Positions 1 through 8,475 of a DNA stretch of 64,000 nt are shown here, piece by piece. This DNA comes from Cryobacterium sp. Y29 (GTDB lineage: Bacteria; Actinomycetota; Actinomycetes; Actinomycetales; Microbacteriaceae): NCBI RefSeq assembly GCF_002929825.1, contig NZ_PJJN01000035.1:124001-188000 (forward strand). The letters run 5' to 3'. The first letter of the stretch is position 1. Each line of letters begins with the position of its first letter. Made by a program: the position numbers and the translations under genes. The notes below the pieces were generated by a model. The model saw only the letters and a list, made by a program, of their open reading frames with translations, was not told the DNA's origin and did no database searches.

Positions 1-2
1 TA

Positions 3-638
3 CCCGCTGACTCTGTGGCCGATCGCTTCGCGGCCGCCCGCGGCATCCTCAACGACAACCCGACGGCTCTGATATACCTGTATGTGGCCGAGCTTGACGT
101 GGCAGCGCACGCACACGGCTGGGAGTCCGATCGGTGGCTGGCCCAGCTCGAGACCCTCGACGCCGAAGTAACCCGCTTCGCTTCGACACTTCGTTCCGAC
201 GAGGGCCTGCTGCTCACCGCCGACCATGGTGTGATCGACGTTCCGAGCGTCAGACACGTGTTGTTCGACACCGAGCCCGCCCTCGTGACTGGCGTACGTC
301 ACGTCGCGGGGGACCCACGCTGTGTACAGCTCTACCTCGATCGCCACCAGTCGTCGGTGACCGCTGACACGCTGGCGGACGCCTGGCGTGCGTCTCAGGG
401 GGACCGCGCCTGGGTCTATACGCGCTCTGAAGCCGTCGCGGCGGGCCTGTACGGACGCGTTGCCGACGAGGTCCTGCCGCGCATCGGAGATGTGCTCGTC
501 GCCGCCCGCAAGTCGATCGCCTACTACGACTCCCGTCCAACCAACCAGAAAGCCCGCGGCATGATCGGGCAGCACGGTTCTCTCACCGATGAGGAAGTAC
601 GTGTGCCGCTGATCCGCGCGGGCGCCTTCGCGCGATAA
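3..638 (+). CDS. Alkaline phosphatase family protein (nucleotide pyrophosphatase/phosphodiesterase type), 3' part only
   Basis: The reading frame is open from the left edge, so the start lies outside the window and about 211 C-terminal residues are visible. A VAELDVAAHAHG segment and a later TADHGV motif are the metal-binding Asp/His signatures of type I phosphodiesterases in the alkaline phosphatase superfamily. A final H in IGQHGSL is a further likely zinc ligand. The substrate cannot be told from this part; nucleotide or phosphodiester hydrolysis is the family role. A convergent DUF3043 gene follows. Family assignment is firm, function is not. Confidence 0.85.
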   Translation, partial: PADSVADRFAAARGILNDNPTALIYLYVAELDVAAHAHGWESDRWLAQLETLDAEVTRFASTLRSDEGLLLTADHGVIDVPSVRHVLFDTEPALVTGVRHVAGDPRCVQLYLDRHQSSVTADTLADAWRASQGDRAWVYTRSEAVAAGLYGRVADEVLPRIGDVLVAARKSIAYYDSRPTNQKARGMIGQHGSLTDEEVRVPLIRAGAFAR

Positions 639-671
639 TGCGCCGAAGCCGCCCGTAAGCACGTTGCGAGA

Positions 672-1265
672 TTAGACCGGGTACTGACGGCGCTTGACCT
701 GCGGCTTGGGCAGACGCATCGGTCGAAGCTGCAGCGCACGCATGGCCGCATACCAGCGGATGCGTTCGGCCTTGTCAGAACCGAACTTGGCCTCGATCTT
801 CTTGGTAAGCACAAAGCCGAGAACAACGCAGTCGACGACGGCGAAAATGAAAAATGCCCAGAGCGCAATCAGGGACACGCTGGCAACGCTGGGAATCGTG
901 CTGAGCAGAATAACCAAGAACATGATCGGAATCATCAATTCACCGACACTGAACCGGGCATCGACATAGTCACGGACATAGCGCTTCTGCAGGCCACGTT
1001 CACGCAGCGGCAAGTACTTGTCGATGCCGGCCGCCATGCCAGCTCTGGCCACATCACGCGCAGCGCTCGACTGGGCGCGTGCCTGCTTGGCGGCGAGCTT
1101 GCGGTCATCCGGAACCAGCGGGCGTTTGTTCGCCGCCTCCTGCCTTTTGCGGGTCGGGGTCGCCTGACCCTTACCGGCGGTGTGCGAGAGACCCAGCCGC
1201 GCTGGGGTCTCGTCGGCGCTTTCAATCGACGGCTGGGCGTCGGGGTTTACGGGGTGCTTAGCCAC
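672..1265 (-). CDS. DUF3043 domain membrane protein
   Basis: Protein of 197 aa with a charged, Lys/Arg-rich N-terminal half and two hydrophobic segments near residues 115-165 (LMIPIMFLVILLSTIPSVAS and LIALWAFFIFAVVDCVVLGF), ending in a basic tail. This matches the actinobacterial DUF3043 family, which has no assigned function. I place the start at the GTG at 1265 because an AAGGA ribosome binding site lies six bases upstream; an in-frame TTG five codons earlier overlaps that site. It is divergent from the M20 dipeptidase gene, with only 38 bp between them. Confidence 0.85.
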   Translation of the reverse strand: MAKHPVNPDAQPSIESADETPARLGLSHTAGKGQATPTRKRQEAANKRPLVPDDRKLAAKQARAQSSAARDVARAGMAAGIDKYLPLRERGLQKRYVRDYVDARFSVGELMIPIMFLVILLSTIPSVASVSLIALWAFFIFAVVDCVVLGFVLTKKIEAKFGSDKAERIRWYAAMRALQLRPMRLPKPQVKRRQYPV

Positions 1266-1303
1266 ATCAAATCCTTGCAATTGGGTGCCTTAAGATTACC
1301 GGT

Positions 1304-2779
1304 ATGACGGGTAACCCACAGACAAATTCTTCTTCCACCGGCCGGGCGCCCGACGATGCCCGCGATTCAGCCGCCGATTCGGGTGCACGGGCCGGCCTTC
1401 GCACCGCGGTCGAACTAGGCCTCCCCAGCACGATCGCCGATCTGTGCGCGCTGGTGCGCATTCCATCCGTGTCCTGGGCAGCATTTGATCCTGCACACGT
1501 CGCCGCAAGTGCCGAAGCCGTCGCGGCGCTGGTGCGCGGGCTCGACGTCTTCGAGTCGGTCGATATCGTGCAGGCTGGCATTGGGCCGAGCAGCACCGGC
1601 AGCAACACGGAGCTAGGGCAGCCGGCGATATTGGCGTCGCGTGCAGCCCGCAATGGCCGGCCGACGGTTTTGCTCTATGCCCACCACGACGTACAGCCTC
1701 CGGGCAAGGACGAAGATTGGGAGTCCGATCCGTTTACGCCTACTGTGCGCGGAGACCGCCTGTACGGGCGAGGAGCTGCCGACGACAAGGCCGGCGTCAT
1801 GGCCCACGTCGCGTCCATCCGCGCTCTCGTCGCGGCAGTCGGTCCCGATTTCGATCTGGGAATAGCGCTGTTTATCGAGGGCGAGGAGGAATTCGGCAGC
1901 CGCTCCTTTGCCACTTTCTTGGATGAGAACCGCGAGGCCCTGCGCGGAGACGTGATCGTCGTGGCCGATTCAAACAACTGGGACATCAACACGCCCGCCA
2001 TCACGACGGCCCTTCGCGGTAATGTCACACTCCGGCTGACCGTGCGCACCCTCGCGCACGCCTCACACTCCGGCATGTTCGGCGGAGCAGTCCCCGATGC
2101 CATGCTCGCCACCATCAAGTTGCTCTCCACCCTTTATCACGAAGACGGTTCGGTGGCCGTCGCCGGCCTCACCAGCATCGATGTTCCCACCCCGGACTAT
2201 TCCGAGGATCAGCTTCGGGCAGAAACTGGCCTACTGCCCGGCGTCAGCCCGATCGGCCACGGCTCTATCCTGAGTCGAATCTGGTCGCAGCCAGCTCTCA
2301 CAGTGACGGGAATCGACGCACCGACCGTCGACAACGCCTCCAATACACTCACCCCTGCGGTGACAGTTCGGCTCAGCACGCGGATCGCCCCCGGGCAGTC
2401 CGCCGTGCACGCCGCCCGAGTGATCGAGACGCACCTTCAGGAAAACGCGCCGTTCGGCGCGGTTGTCGAAATCGACGACGTCGATACCGGCGAGCCCTTC
2501 CTCGTTGATACCAGCGGATGGGCTGTGACCGAGGTTCGTTCCGCCATGACGGATGCCTGGGGTGCTCCACCGGTCGACATCGGTGTCGGTGGGTCAATCC
2601 CGTTTATCGCCGATCTCGTGCGGGTGTTTCCGGCTGCCCAGATTCTCGTGACCGGAGTCGAAGACCCGGATTCCCGGGCGCACAGCCCGAATGAGTCTCT
2701 CCACCTGGGCGTCTTCAAACGCGCCGTGCTCAGTGAGGCTTTCCTGCTGGGCAGCCTGAATGACCGCACCGGCCACTGA
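1304..2779 (+). CDS. M20 family dipeptidase
   Basis: Protein of 491 aa, the normal size for the actinobacterial M20/M25/M40 dipeptidase group. Metal-binding motifs are visible: YAHHDVQPPG with the first His/Asp, GRGAADDKAG with the bridging Asp, and EGEEEFGS with the catalytic Glu pair; the dimerisation (lid) domain follows at about 210-330. It should hydrolyse dipeptides or N-acyl amino acids in the cytoplasm. The first 40 residues are polar and low in complexity. No Shine-Dalgarno is seen, but TAAGAT ends 7 bp before the ATG, which suggests a leaderless transcript. Confidence 0.9.
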   Translation: MTGNPQTNSSSTGRAPDDARDSAADSGARAGLRTAVELGLPSTIADLCALVRIPSVSWAAFDPAHVAASAEAVAALVRGLDVFESVDIVQAGIGPSSTGSNTELGQPAILASRAARNGRPTVLLYAHHDVQPPGKDEDWESDPFTPTVRGDRLYGRGAADDKAGVMAHVASIRALVAAVGPDFDLGIALFIEGEEEFGSRSFATFLDENREALRGDVIVVADSNNWDINTPAITTALRGNVTLRLTVRTLAHASHSGMFGGAVPDAMLATIKLLSTLYHEDGSVAVAGLTSIDVPTPDYSEDQLRAETGLLPGVSPIGHGSILSRIWSQPALTVTGIDAPTVDNASNTLTPAVTVRLSTRIAPGQSAVHAARVIETHLQENAPFGAVVEIDDVDTGEPFLVDTSGWAVTEVRSAMTDAWGAPPVDIGVGGSIPFIADLVRVFPAAQILVTGVEDPDSRAHSPNESLHLGVFKRAVLSEAFLLGSLNDRTGH

Positions 2780-2839
2780 GCAAACACCATGTCAGTAGAC
2801 GACGATCAAAGGAATTCTGACAGCGTGGGAATGCTCCCG

Positions 2840-2867
2840 TCGACTTTATGGTTGACGGAGGTAGAAT
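2840..2867 (+). promoter_or_regulatory. Candidate promoter of erpA with an overlapping inverted repeat
   Basis: TCGACT (2840-2845) and TAGAAT (2862-2867) are separated by 16 bp and resemble -35 and -10 boxes. The spacer holds half of an imperfect inverted repeat, CCGTCGAC / GTTGACGG, around a TTTATG centre, so a regulator could bind between the boxes. This is inference from sequence shape only. Confidence 0.3.
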
Positions 2868-2926
2868 TTAAGACATCGCAATCTATGAGATCGCACCGTG
2901 CGTGACTGCGTAAACCGAGGAGAAGC

Positions 2927-3313
2927 ATGACCGACACCATGACCGAAACAGTCAGCAGTGCTGACACCGCCCATGTCCCAGATGCTGCGCATGGCGTCGG
3001 ACTCACCGATACGGCCGCGCTCAAGGTCCGCAGCCTGCTGACTCAGGAAGGACGCGAAGACCTTCGACTGCGCGTCGCCGTCCAGCCCGGCGGTTGCTCC
3101 GGCCTGATCTACCAGCTCTACTTCGACGAGCGCATGCTTGAGGGCGATGCCCTCGTTGAATTCGATGGTGTGGGCGTCGTCGTCGACAAGATGAGCGTCC
3201 CCTATCTCGATGGAGCCTCAATCAATTTCGAGGACACGATCGAGAAGCAGGGCTTCACCATCGACAACCCAAACGCTGGCGGCAGCTGCGCCTGTGGGGA
3301 CTCTTTCCACTAA
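2927..3313 (+). CDS. erpA: Iron-sulfur cluster insertion protein ErpA (HesB/IscA family)
   Basis: Protein of 128 aa. The A-type carrier signature is complete: one cysteine in PGGCSGL and the C-terminal pair in SCACGDSFH. Such proteins receive Fe-S clusters and pass them to apo-enzymes. The first 20 residues are a polar extension before the conserved TDTAALKVRSLL start of the domain. A GAGGAG site precedes the ATG. The gene is monocistronic, ended by the perfect hairpin at 3352. Its place just before the respiratory genes, which need Rieske-type clusters, fits its role, but this order may reflect chromosomal conservation more than regulation. Confidence 0.95.
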   Translation: MTDTMTETVSSADTAHVPDAAHGVGLTDTAALKVRSLLTQEGREDLRLRVAVQPGGCSGLIYQLYFDERMLEGDALVEFDGVGVVVDKMSVPYLDGASINFEDTIEKQGFTIDNPNAGGSCACGDSFH

Positions 3314-3351
3314 CAGCAAGCGCTTCAGCGGGCGTTTGTCTCGGACTGATC

Positions 3352-3390
3352 GCGGGGACATCATCACTTCGATGATGTCCCCGCTTTTTT
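3352..3390 (+). terminator. Rho-independent terminator after erpA
   Basis: A perfect 14-bp stem (3352-3365 with 3371-3384) around a 5-nt loop is followed by six T residues. It closes erpA and insulates the cytochrome oxidase operon. Confidence 0.95.
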
Positions 3391-3439
3391 GCTCAAAATT
3401 CCCCGATTCACCCGAATTAGCACCATCCCGAGAAAGTCA

Positions 3440-3486
3440 CGCGCACAAAACGTGTATGACCCGCCCCGGAGTGCACTTTGTGCGCG
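3440..3486. repeat. Inverted repeat upstream of ctaC
   Basis: Perfect 10-bp arms CGCGCACAAA (3440-3449) and TTTGTGCGCG (3477-3486) are separated by 27 bp and lie 76 bp before the ctaC GTG. The spacer is too long for a simple terminator and no T-run follows. It may be a two-site operator or a leader hairpin. Confidence 0.5.
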
Positions 3487-3561
3487 CTCTCGCGGAGTAA
3501 GCTAGAAACCGATCAAAGCGCTTCCACAGAAGCGTCCTCGAATCTCCCGAAAGGTCCCCCG

Positions 3562-4452
3562 GTGCGCAATAATCACCGCCGTCGTTGGGCTGCCATTCCG
3601 CTTGCAGCGACGTTAGCCGTTGTATTGGCAGGATGCACGCAAGCCCAGCTCCACGGTTTCCTGCCCGGTTTTGAAGAAGAGGGCGAAACGGCGGTGACCA
3701 ATCACACCGACCGAATCGCGGGCCTATGGACCACTTCTTGGATCGTGCTTCTGATCGTAGGTCTCATCACGTGGGGTCTCATTATCTGGACGATCGTCGT
3801 GTATCGACGTCGGAAGGGCCAGACCGGCCTCCCGGTTCAGCTGCGGTACAATATGCCGATCGAGATCTTCTACACCGTCGTACCGCTCATCCTCGTCATC
3901 GGCTTCTTCGCCTTCACGGTGCGCGACCAAGTCGCCATCGAGGCTCGTTACGACAATCCCGACGTGACAATTGGAGTTCAAGCCAAGCAGTGGGCGTGGG
4001 ACTTCAACTACGTTGACGAAAACGTCTACTCGCCCGGCATTCAGGGCCAGCTTGATCCCAACGGCGAAACCGGTGCGATCAATCAGTCGGAACTTCCCGT
4101 TCTGGTGCTTCCGGTCAATAACACCATTGAAATAGCACTCGAATCTCGCGACGTCATCCACTCCTTCTGGGTCATCGACTTCCTGTACAAGAAAGACATC
4201 ATTCCGGACCGGACGAACTACATGTCGGTCACCCCGGAGCGCATCGGAACGTTCGCGGGCAAGTGTGCCGAGCTCTGCGGTGAATACCACTCCCTCATGC
4301 TCTTTAACGTCAAGGTCGTCTCGCAATCTGACTACGACACGTACATCGCGTCCCTGCGTACTGCGGGTAACGTCGGCCAACTCGACAACCAGTTCGACCG
4401 CAATCAGAATCAGCCGGGTACCAGTGCCCCGACGGCTCCGGAGGGCAACTAA
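3562..4452 (+). CDS. ctaC: Cytochrome c oxidase subunit II
   Basis: Protein of 296 aa carrying the CuA centre that takes electrons from the bc1 complex. A lipoprotein signal peptide ends in LAGC (Cys25), followed by two membrane helices (about 58-82 and 103-125) and an extracellular cupredoxin domain. The CuA ligands are visible in VIHSFWV and in CAELCGEYHSLM (C-x3-C-x3-H-x2-M). The start is placed at GTG 3562, with AAAGG 7 bp upstream; a frame open further upstream adds only an unlikely polar stretch before the signal peptide. First gene of ctaC-ctaD-ctaF; ctaD starts 3 bp after its stop. Confidence 0.95.
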   Translation: MRNNHRRRWAAIPLAATLAVVLAGCTQAQLHGFLPGFEEEGETAVTNHTDRIAGLWTTSWIVLLIVGLITWGLIIWTIVVYRRRKGQTGLPVQLRYNMPIEIFYTVVPLILVIGFFAFTVRDQVAIEARYDNPDVTIGVQAKQWAWDFNYVDENVYSPGIQGQLDPNGETGAINQSELPVLVLPVNNTIEIALESRDVIHSFWVIDFLYKKDIIPDRTNYMSVTPERIGTFAGKCAELCGEYHSLMLFNVKVVSQSDYDTYIASLRTAGNVGQLDNQFDRNQNQPGTSAPTAPEGN

Positions 4453-4455
4453 GCC

Positions 4456-6186
4456 ATGACTACGACCATCGCACCCCCCGGGTCACGCCCAGCCGCACCG
4501 GTCTCAACGTCGGCAGAGCGCAAGGGCAACGTGCTCGTCAGGTGGATAACTTCCACTGACCATAAGGTCATCGGGTACATGTACCTGATCACCTCCTTCA
4601 TTTATTTCTGCCTCGGTGGCGTCATGGCACTCATTATTCGTGCCCAGCTGTTCGCTCCCGGTCTCGACGTGGTGCAGACGAAGGAACAGTACAACCAGCT
4701 CTTCACGATGCACGGCACGATCATGCTCCTGATGTTTGCAACGCCGCTCTTCTTCGGCTTTGCAAACTTCTTGATTCCCCTGCAAATCGGCGCTCCCGAC
4801 GTTGCTTTCCCCAGGCTCAATGCTCTCGCGTACTGGTTCTTCAACTTCGGAAGCCTCATCGCCGTGGCCGGATTCCTCACCCCTCAGGGCGCGGCATCCT
4901 TTGGCTGGTTCGCCTATCAGCCGCTGGCCAGCACGACGTTCTCGCCCGGAGTTGGTGGGAATCTATGGATGGTCGGCCTCGGACTTTCCGGATTCGGCAC
5001 CATTCTCGGATCCGTAAACTTCATCACGACCATCATCACCATGCGCGCTCCGGGCATGACGATGTGGCGGATGCCGGTGTTCACGTGGAACACCCTCATC
5101 ACGTCTCTGCTCGCACTCATGGTTTTCCCGGTTCTTGCCGCTGCCATGCTTGCTGCCGCGTCCGACCGCATCTTCGGCTCGCACATCTACGACCCCGCAA
5201 ATGGTGGCGCCATCCTCTGGCAACACTTGTTCTGGTTCTTCGGTCACCCCGAGGTGTACATCATCGCGCTGCCATTCTTCGGCATCGTCTCCGAGGTATT
5301 CCCTGTCTTCAGCCGCAAGCCGATGTTCGGCTACAAAACGCTCATTTATGCGACCATTTCGATCGCGGCCCTATCGGTATCGGTCTGGGCGCACCACATG
5401 TACGTCACCGGTTCGGTGCTGCTACCGTTCTTCTCGCTCATGACCATGCTTATCGCCGTGCCGACCGGGGTGAAGATCTTCAACTGGATCGGCACCATGT
5501 GGCGAGGATCGATCACCTTCGAAACACCCATGATCTGGGCCATCGGCTTTCTGGTTACGTTCACCTTTGGTGGACTCACGGGTGTCATCCTGGCATCGCC
5601 GCCGCTCGACTTCCACGTGTCGGACACGTACTTCGTCGTCGCGCACTTCCACTACGTGGTCTTCGGCACCGTGGTCTTTGCAATGTTCAGTGGGTTCTAC
5701 TTCTGGTGGCCCAAGTGGACCGGCAAGATGCTCAACGAAAGCCTCGGAAAGTGGCACTTCTGGCTGCTCTTCATCGGTTTCCACACCACCTTCCTTATCC
5801 AGCACTGGCTCGGTGTCATGGGGATGCCTCGTCGATATGCGACGTACTCACCGGAAGACGGTTTCACCTGGATGAACCAAGTGTCTACCGTCGGTGCGAT
5901 GGTCCTCGCCGTGTCGATGATTCCGTTCTTCCTGAACGTGTACATTACGGCGCGCAAGGCCCCGTTGGTAACCGTGAACGACCCGTGGGGCTACGGCTCA
6001 TCACTGGAGTGGGCAACATCGTGCCCGCCCCCACGCCACAACTTCACGTCTATTCCTCGAATCCGCTCTGAGCGGCCGGCGTTCGACTTGAACCACCCAG
6101 AGGCCGGCTTACCCGTCGGTATCGGCCCAGGTAAGGATGCCCCCGACGCGTCGGTTTACGACATCGACTCGAATCGGGTTAAATAA
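4456..6186 (+). CDS. ctaD: Cytochrome c oxidase subunit I
   Basis: Protein of 576 aa, the catalytic subunit of the aa3-type oxidase with 12 predicted helices. Heme and CuB ligands are in place: HGTIM in helix II, HPEVYI with the His-Tyr cross-link pair, the HH pair in WAHHMYVTG, and HFHYV for the heme a/a3 histidines. It reduces O2 to water while pumping protons. The C-terminal 60 residues are a hydrophilic cytoplasmic tail ([10 protein letters not shown]), as is usual in actinobacteria. It is tightly packed between ctaC and ctaF, so co-transcription is very likely. Confidence 0.97.
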   Translation: MTTTIAPPGSRPAAPVSTSAERKGNVLVRWITSTDHKVIGYMYLITSFIYFCLGGVMALIIRAQLFAPGLDVVQTKEQYNQLFTMHGTIMLLMFATPLFFGFANFLIPLQIGAPDVAFPRLNALAYWFFNFGSLIAVAGFLTPQGAASFGWFAYQPLASTTFSPGVGGNLWMVGLGLSGFGTILGSVNFITTIITMRAPGMTMWRMPVFTWNTLITSLLALMVFPVLAAAMLAAASDRIFGSHIYDPANGGAILWQHLFWFFGHPEVYIIALPFFGIVSEVFPVFSRKPMFGYKTLIYATISIAALSVSVWAHHMYVTGSVLLPFFSLMTMLIAVPTGVKIFNWIGTMWRGSITFETPMIWAIGFLVTFTFGGLTGVILASPPLDFHVSDTYFVVAHFHYVVFGTVVFAMFSGFYFWWPKWTGKMLNESLGKWHFWLLFIGFHTTFLIQHWLGVMGMPRRYATYSPEDGFTWMNQVSTVGAMVLAVSMIPFFLNVYITARKAPLVTVNDPWGYGSSLEWATSCPPPRHNFTSIPRIRSERPAFDLNHPEAGLPVGIGPGKDAPDASVYDIDSNRVK

Positions 6187-6603
6187 ATGAAAACCAATGC
6201 AAACCTGCTCTGGGTCCTCACCGTATTCTTCGTCATCGTGACGATTGTTTATATCGTGTGGAGCCTGTTGGACCACGGCGCGGTCGAGTGGGCGGGTACG
6301 TTCATGCTCGGCCTGACGGCTGTGCTCATGGCATTCGTCGCCTTCTACCTCGGTAAAGTACATGCAGCGCAAGGTGGTGAACTACCGGAAGACCGTCTCG
6401 ATGGCAATATCGATGATGGTGATCCAGAGATGGGCTTCTTTAGCCCCTGGAGTTGGTGGCCCATTTTCCTGGCAGCATCAGCGGCCCTACTCTTCCTCGG
6501 TTTGGCCGTAGGCTATTGGATTTGCTTTATCGGTTTGGGTATAGGCCTCGTCGCCCTTACCGGCTGGGTTTACGAGTACTACCGAGGTATGTTCGCTCGC
6601 TGA
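6187..6603 (+). CDS. ctaF: Cytochrome c oxidase subunit IV (actinobacterial type)
   Basis: Protein of 138 aa that starts directly after the ctaD stop codon. Four hydrophobic segments are visible (about 5-27, 36-58, 88-110 and 111-128), with an acidic loop EDRLDGNIDDGDPEMG between helices 2 and 3. This matches the small CtaF subunit specific to actinobacterial bc1-aa3 supercomplexes. It is the last gene of the rightward oxidase operon and is followed by a terminator. Confidence 0.93.
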   Translation: MKTNANLLWVLTVFFVIVTIVYIVWSLLDHGAVEWAGTFMLGLTAVLMAFVAFYLGKVHAAQGGELPEDRLDGNIDDGDPEMGFFSPWSWWPIFLAASAALLFLGLAVGYWICFIGLGIGLVALTGWVYEYYRGMFAR

Positions 6604-6617
6604 GCCCACGACACATT

Positions 6618-6657
6618 CGATACCGATCTTCTTCAGAGAAGGTCGGTATCGTCGTTT
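6618..6657 (+). terminator. Terminator of the ctaCDF operon
   Basis: A 15-bp stem (6618-6632 with 6637-6651, one G-U pair) with a 4-nt loop is followed by TCGTTT. It begins 14 bp after the ctaF stop. Confidence 0.85.
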
Positions 6658-6699
6658 AACGTGTCGGTAGCATCATGTCACGCTCGCATCCGGTGCCGG

Positions 6700-7289
6700 G
6701 GGACAGGCGTGACGCTCGGTCTCGCGATCCTTGACGGGCGCAAGGCCGGGTATCCGAGGCTTCTTTCCGCCGCAGGCGACACGCCGTTACGGATGTCGGC
6801 TCGGTCGCTTAGTGCGGAGTGTGGCGGTCAATTCTGCACGGAGACCGGGTTGTGTCTGCACGTACAGCTTGCTGTAGACGGTCTCGTGTGACACGTGCAG
6901 GTGCTCGTCGTCTGAAAGCTCCGACAGCCGCCGTCGGAAGATCTGCTGCGGAAACCCGCAGACGTTGAGCCGGTATCCACTCGCGTCGCCAATGCACAAT
7001 ACTGCTCGCCAAACGGTGGAAATGGGCCCGCCCACTTCGGCGGCGATCGGCACCAGCGCCCGATCTTCGGCAAGACCGCGCGAGATGCTCTCGCGCTGAT
7101 CGAGCGACACACGCAATGCCTATTGTGGCCCGTCACCCGTGGCCGCGTCCCGACCGGCTACGTGAGCCACAGACAGGCAGTCGACCTGGACATACAGGTC
7201 AGTGCTGCGGACTGTCTCAGTACTGCACCCGACGCCCGCGCCGTGAAGATCGCCATCCGTTGCTCCGGTGGCAGTGGTATCCGTTCCAT
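6700..7289 (-). mobile_element. Decayed IS30-family transposase (remnant)
   Basis: The remnant reads leftward from an ATG at 7289 with an AGGAG site. Its first frame (PPEQRMAIFTARASG...SRSTACLWLT) looks like the N-terminal helix-turn-helix of actinobacterial IS30 transposases and stops at 7158. A second frame (about 7116-6787) gives SLDQRESISRGLAEDR and then SELSDDEHLHVSHETVYSKLYVQ, the segment that precedes the DDE core. After an in-frame stop, RIPGLAPVKDRE echoes the IS30 RIPGMVPISERP motif. The DDE catalytic core is gone, and I see no terminal inverted repeats. At least one frameshift, one nonsense codon and a 3' truncation make it inactive. Confidence 0.7.
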
Positions 7290-7628
7290 TTTCACTCCTC
7301 CTACCAAGCGTGCTGGGACGCCGCGCGGCCACACCGAAGCAGTGACCGCTTGCAACTCCTGGCGACACCGGCCCTATTTTCCGTCGGCGTTAACAGACCT
7401 CGATGCTGCGGACCGCCTCGTGACCAACCCGCGACGTCGCACCCGAGACGGCAGCATAGTCACCATAAAGCCGGTAGAGCCGGTAGAGCCGGTAATAACT
7501 CATCACCGCTTGTGCTTCACCGGATACGTCGACGTATTCCTAATGTGGTATCCACTCACTTCAATCGACGAACCGGGCGATGACGCCCACGCGCAGCACA
7601 AGTGGAGTCCACAAGAGTCAATATTTTC
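7290..7628. other. Non-coding stretch with a 9-bp tandem repeat
   Basis: No gene with recognisable homology or a good ribosome binding site is seen on either strand. The only structure is a 9-bp unit GCCGGTAGA repeated almost three times at 7470-7495. The stretch is probably degraded DNA left beside the IS30 remnant. Confidence 0.5.
7470..7495. repeat. Tandem repeat, 9-bp unit, 2.9 copies
   Basis: GCCGGTAGA occurs at 7470-7478 and 7479-7487, with a partial third copy at 7488-7495. It lies outside genes and is likely a slippage product. Confidence 0.8.
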
Positions 7629-8450
7629 TCAGCGTCGCCGAAAGCCAAATATATCGAACGCGACCGTGACGATTCGATCCATCCCCGCCGGGTCCACTCC
7701 GGCAGGGCCCACGTGGTGCGCGGATGGACCCATGCCGATGAGTGAAGTCACCTCCGAAGGCGTCAGCTTCACAGTACGGCCGAGCTGTTCGTGCATCTGG
7801 AGAGTGAACCAGGGTGCGAGACTAGCCGTCAAATGAGCAGCCTTGTCAGCTTGCATTTCTACAGCGAGGCCCGCCTCGCGTAGCTCTTGCAGATGGTTCG
7901 GTTGTGGAACGACGACCAGCAACAAGCCATCCGCTCGGAGCACGCGGGCGAATTCGGCGGCATTACGCGGAGCAAAAATGTTAAGAATGATATCCGCGGC
8001 GCCATCGCGCACAGGGAGCGGCGACCACACATCCGCCACCAGCCCCTCAACGCGATCGTGCGACCGAACAGTCCGACCCACGGCAATGGGAGAGAGGTCC
8101 ATTCCCAGCGCCCGTATATCGTCTCCTGAAGGCAAGGCTGCCCCAAGATAGTAACCCGTACCGCAGCCCACATCGAGGATGTATTTGGGCGCCTCACCGG
8201 CCACGATGTCGCGGATGGCGTCACGAAGTGGTGAATACCACCCGACGACGAGAAACTTATCTCGGGCGTCCAGCATGGCCGCGCTATCGCCAATGAATTT
8301 GCGCGGCCCGGCAAGCAGGTTGACAAAGCCGCGCCTGTTCACGTCGAAGGAATGCCCAGTGTCACACCCCAGCAGAAGCTCGCCGCTGCGATGTAACGGC
8401 AGAAAACAGTTCGGGCACCGAAGCCACTCCGATAACGTCTGGAGTGACAT
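7629..8450 (-). CDS. 23S rRNA (guanine-N1)-methyltransferase, RlmA/TlrB family
   Basis: Protein of 273 aa. An N-terminal zinc site (CPNC at 12-15, then C and H in CDTGHSF) is followed by a Rossmann methyltransferase fold with SAM motif I LDVGCGTGYYLG near residue 93. This zinc-plus-SAM architecture is typical of RlmA, which methylates G745 (RlmA-I) or G748 (RlmA-II/TlrB) of 23S rRNA. Gram-positive members mostly modify G748, and TlrB gives tylosin resistance, so that site is the better guess. It lies between the IS30 remnant and qcrB and is read leftward after qcrB, but is probably not functionally tied to respiration. Confidence 0.85.
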   Translation of the reverse strand: MSLQTLSEWLRCPNCFLPLHRSGELLLGCDTGHSFDVNRRGFVNLLAGPRKFIGDSAAMLDARDKFLVVGWYSPLRDAIRDIVAGEAPKYILDVGCGTGYYLGAALPSGDDIRALGMDLSPIAVGRTVRSHDRVEGLVADVWSPLPVRDGAADIILNIFAPRNAAEFARVLRADGLLLVVVPQPNHLQELREAGLAVEMQADKAAHLTASLAPWFTLQMHEQLGRTVKLTPSEVTSLIGMGPSAHHVGPAGVDPAGMDRIVTVAFDIFGFRRR

Positions 8451-8475
8451 CGATGCCCGTTCTGCTGGGTGTGGT

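Noticed and set aside
3478..3561. N-terminal extension of ctaC from 3478
   Set aside because: It would place 28 polar residues before the lipoprotein signal peptide and has no ribosome binding site, while GTG 3562 has a good one.
4965..6071. His/Arg-rich 368-codon frame inside ctaD
   Set aside because: It is an out-of-frame reading of subunit I and has no family similarity.
7123..7836. 237-codon rightward frame near the IS30 remnant
   Set aside because: It runs antisense through the remnant and into the RlmA-type gene; the composition is random and no domain is seen.
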